This document shows positions 62,561-64,000 of a DNA stretch of 64,000 nucleotides, piece after piece; positions within the stretch are counted from its first letter, which is position 1, and every line of letters begins with the position of its first letter. Position numbers and translations under genes: made by a program. A model generated the notes under the pieces. That model was given only the letters and a program-made list of their open reading frames with translations. It was not told where the DNA came from and made no database searches. Source of the DNA: Pirellulaceae bacterium (lineage in GTDB: Bacteria; Planctomycetota; Planctomycetia; Pirellulales; Pirellulaceae); the NCBI GenBank assembly GCA_026004775.1, contig BPJU01000008.1:62001-126000 (forward strand), written 5' to 3'.

Positions 62561-64000
62561 CTAATCAGGGAAAATCTTGATCGCCCACAGGCGGGATCGG
62601 TCCGAAACGTACATGACGCCGTTGGCTATGGTGGGCGTGCTGTATACAGAGGACGGGAAGGTGATTTCACCAAGCTTTTTCATTTCTCGTCCTGTCGCAA
62701 AGATCGCCAAATCGCCGTCTTCGTCCCCTATGAGCACTCGGCCATCCACCACCATCGGAGATCCCCAGATGGCTGCCAGCAGGTCGGCTTCCCAGTAACG
62801 TTTTCCGGTCTTGAAGTCGACGCAATGCAGCCGGCCGCTCAAGTCCGCCGCATAGACCAATCCGTCATGAACGGCCACGGTCGAGATCGTACGGCGGAAG
62901 ATGTAGCTCCCTTTTTCGCCGGTTACCGAACCATCCTCGTCATTGCCGCCGTAGTGCCAGATCATCCCCGAGTTCGGGTTGGGTTCTCCCTTACCATCGC
63001 CGTCTTCATCCAGTTCGGGGCTGATATCGCCGGTCTTGGTGCAGTCGATGCGGTACAGATGCCCCACACCTTCGCCATGTTCGGGGTCCTGGCCGACCGC
63101 CAGCACGATACTGTTGTCGACAAAGACGGGTGTGGCGATGATGTTGTTGCGTGTTCCCCGGCCTCCCAGCTCCCACTTCGAATCTTTGGGATTCATATCG
63201 AATTTCCAGATGTGTTCGCCGGTCTTCGCATCCATCGCATACAGCCAGCCGTCGCCGCCCGGCATGAAAACCATGACTCGGCCGTTGACTTCCGCGATGG
63301 TGGGCGAACTCCACTGGCCATGCAGGATCTTGTCGAAGGGAGAATTGTCTTCCCACACCACTTCGCCGGTCATCTTGTTAACGGCTATGAACGAGGGTGC
63401 TCGGGGTGAAGGTATTTCCAGGTGAGCCTCATCCACGCCGTTCGAGGTGACAATGTAGACCAAATCGCCGTAGACCACGGGCGAGCTGGTGGCCAGGTTA
63501 TGGGGAAAGACACCCAGTTGTTCCATCATATCCAGAGACCAGATGATATCGGCATCTTCCAACTCGTTGTCCACTTCCTCCGTGTACGGCCCATCGTTTT
63601 CATTGTCGTAAAAACCGTCCAGGTCCAGGCACATCAGTTCGCAGCGGTTGGTCACCACATACACACGGTTCTCGTCGACGCAACAAGTCGAGCAGATTCC
63701 TTGGAGCGGCCAGTCGTTGACGCGTCCCTGCGGCAGCTTTTCGCGGGTAAGCTGCCACAGAAACTTTCCGGTTTTTTCTTCGAAACACAGCACGCAACCC
63801 CGATCGCCCTTGTGTTTGGGACGATATTCGGCGCCGTTGTTCGTACCCACCAGAATCTTGCCGTGGGCCACCACCGGGTTGCCATACGTTTGCGACCCGA
63901 GCTTGGCAACCCACAAAATGTTCTTGGCCTTGGCCGGATCTTCCGAAGGCACGAAATCAATGGTTATTCCCGTGGTGGCGTTGACCATGTTGCGATGGAT
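62561..64000 (-). CDS. PQQ-type beta-propeller protein, N-terminus outside the window
   Basis: At least 479 residues of a quinoprotein-like beta-propeller. The open frame runs to the window edge, with [17 protein letters not shown] as the first visible residues. Blades are recognisable by [47 protein letters not shown] and [19 protein letters not shown]. Planctomycetes carry many such exported proteins ('outer membrane protein assembly BamB-like' or PQQ-binding); whether PQQ is bound is not clear. A signal peptide, if present, lies beyond the right edge. Confidence 0.85.
   Translation of the reverse strand: MHRNMVNATTGITIDFVPSEDPAKAKNILWVAKLGSQTYGNPVVAHGKILVGTNNGAEYRPKHKGDRGCVLCFEEKTGKFLWQLTREKLPQGRVNDWPLQGICSTCCVDENRVYVVTNRCELMCLDLDGFYDNENDGPYTEEVDNELEDADIIWSLDMMEQLGVFPHNLATSSPVVYGDLVYIVTSNGVDEAHLEIPSPRAPSFIAVNKMTGEVVWEDNSPFDKILHGQWSSPTIAEVNGRVMVFMPGGDGWLYAMDAKTGEHIWKFDMNPKDSKWELGGRGTRNNIIATPVFVDNSIVLAVGQDPEHGEGVGHLYRIDCTKTGDISPELDEDGDGKGEPNPNSGMIWHYGGNDEDGSVTGEKGSYIFRRTISTVAVHDGLVYAADLSGRLHCVDFKTGKRYWEADLLAAIWGSPMVVDGRVLIGDEDGDLAIFATGREMKKLGEITFPSSVYSTPTIANGVMYVSDRSRLWAIKIFPD

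Overview
The window looks like chromosome of a planctomycete, probably a Pirellulales-type and perhaps thermophilic lineage. The evidence is a PVC-type membrane-bound dehydrogenase/HEAT/cytochrome c fusion, a YVTN-propeller cytochrome, a secreted DUF1570 metallopeptidase-like protein, zinc-ribbon Ser/Thr kinases, planctomycete-style IS66 and IS110 elements and moderately GC-rich DNA. No rRNA or tRNA gene was seen. The species call is inference.

Layout. 0.1-12 kb is ordinary chromosome: leuS, map, a YVTN/cytochrome c protein, a HAD phosphatase with a conserved partner gene, a MerR/B12-type regulator facing a DUF378-fasciclin pair, and an SRPBCC protein. 12.2-42.2 kb is a tandem duplication. 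Each unit holds a Tat-exported TIM-barrel gene, a miniature inverted-repeat element, a G-rich leader with a promoter that runs into the first repeat, and a giant CRISPR array. My hand count is 144 repeats in array 1 and 143 in array 2, both with the same 37-bp repeat. An IS66-family element sits exactly at the junction of the two units. A truncated IS110-family element follows the second array. No cas gene lies anywhere in the window. 43-45.2 kb is repeat-rich intergenic DNA around a coiled-coil gene. 45.2-64 kb is chromosome again: the PVC dehydrogenase (frameshifted), a sodium/solute symporter, two paralogous kinases (one broken by a mobile element), msrB, deoC, a parvulin PPIase, a secreted protein, a DUF1570 protein, queD, a membrane protein and a partial PQQ-propeller protein.

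The CRISPR region is the main point of interest. The two units share an identical 2.65-kb leader-side flank and the same oldest spacer (one base different), yet essentially all other spacers differ. Many spacers read on the complementary strand as coding sequence or as Shine-Dalgarno plus ATG. Several independent spacers encode the same short peptides, always in the same orientation, so the crRNAs would be antisense to viral mRNA, as expected for an RNA-targeting type III effector. An unusual share of spacers carry strong inverted repeats. Leader-proximal spacers are progressively shorter, which suggests either a consensus blended from a heterogeneous population or uncorrected sequencing error.

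A family of miniature elements recurs throughout. It has GTAACCGTTCACGG ends and 8-9 bp target duplications. Copies split the terminal repeat of both arrays, end the IS110 gene and cut the C-terminus off one kinase. Their GTAA ends and 8-bp duplications match the IS66 pattern, so IS66 machinery may mobilise them. Single-base frameshifts in leuS and the dehydrogenase, and homopolymer-like differences between near-identical spacers, suggest some residual sequencing error.
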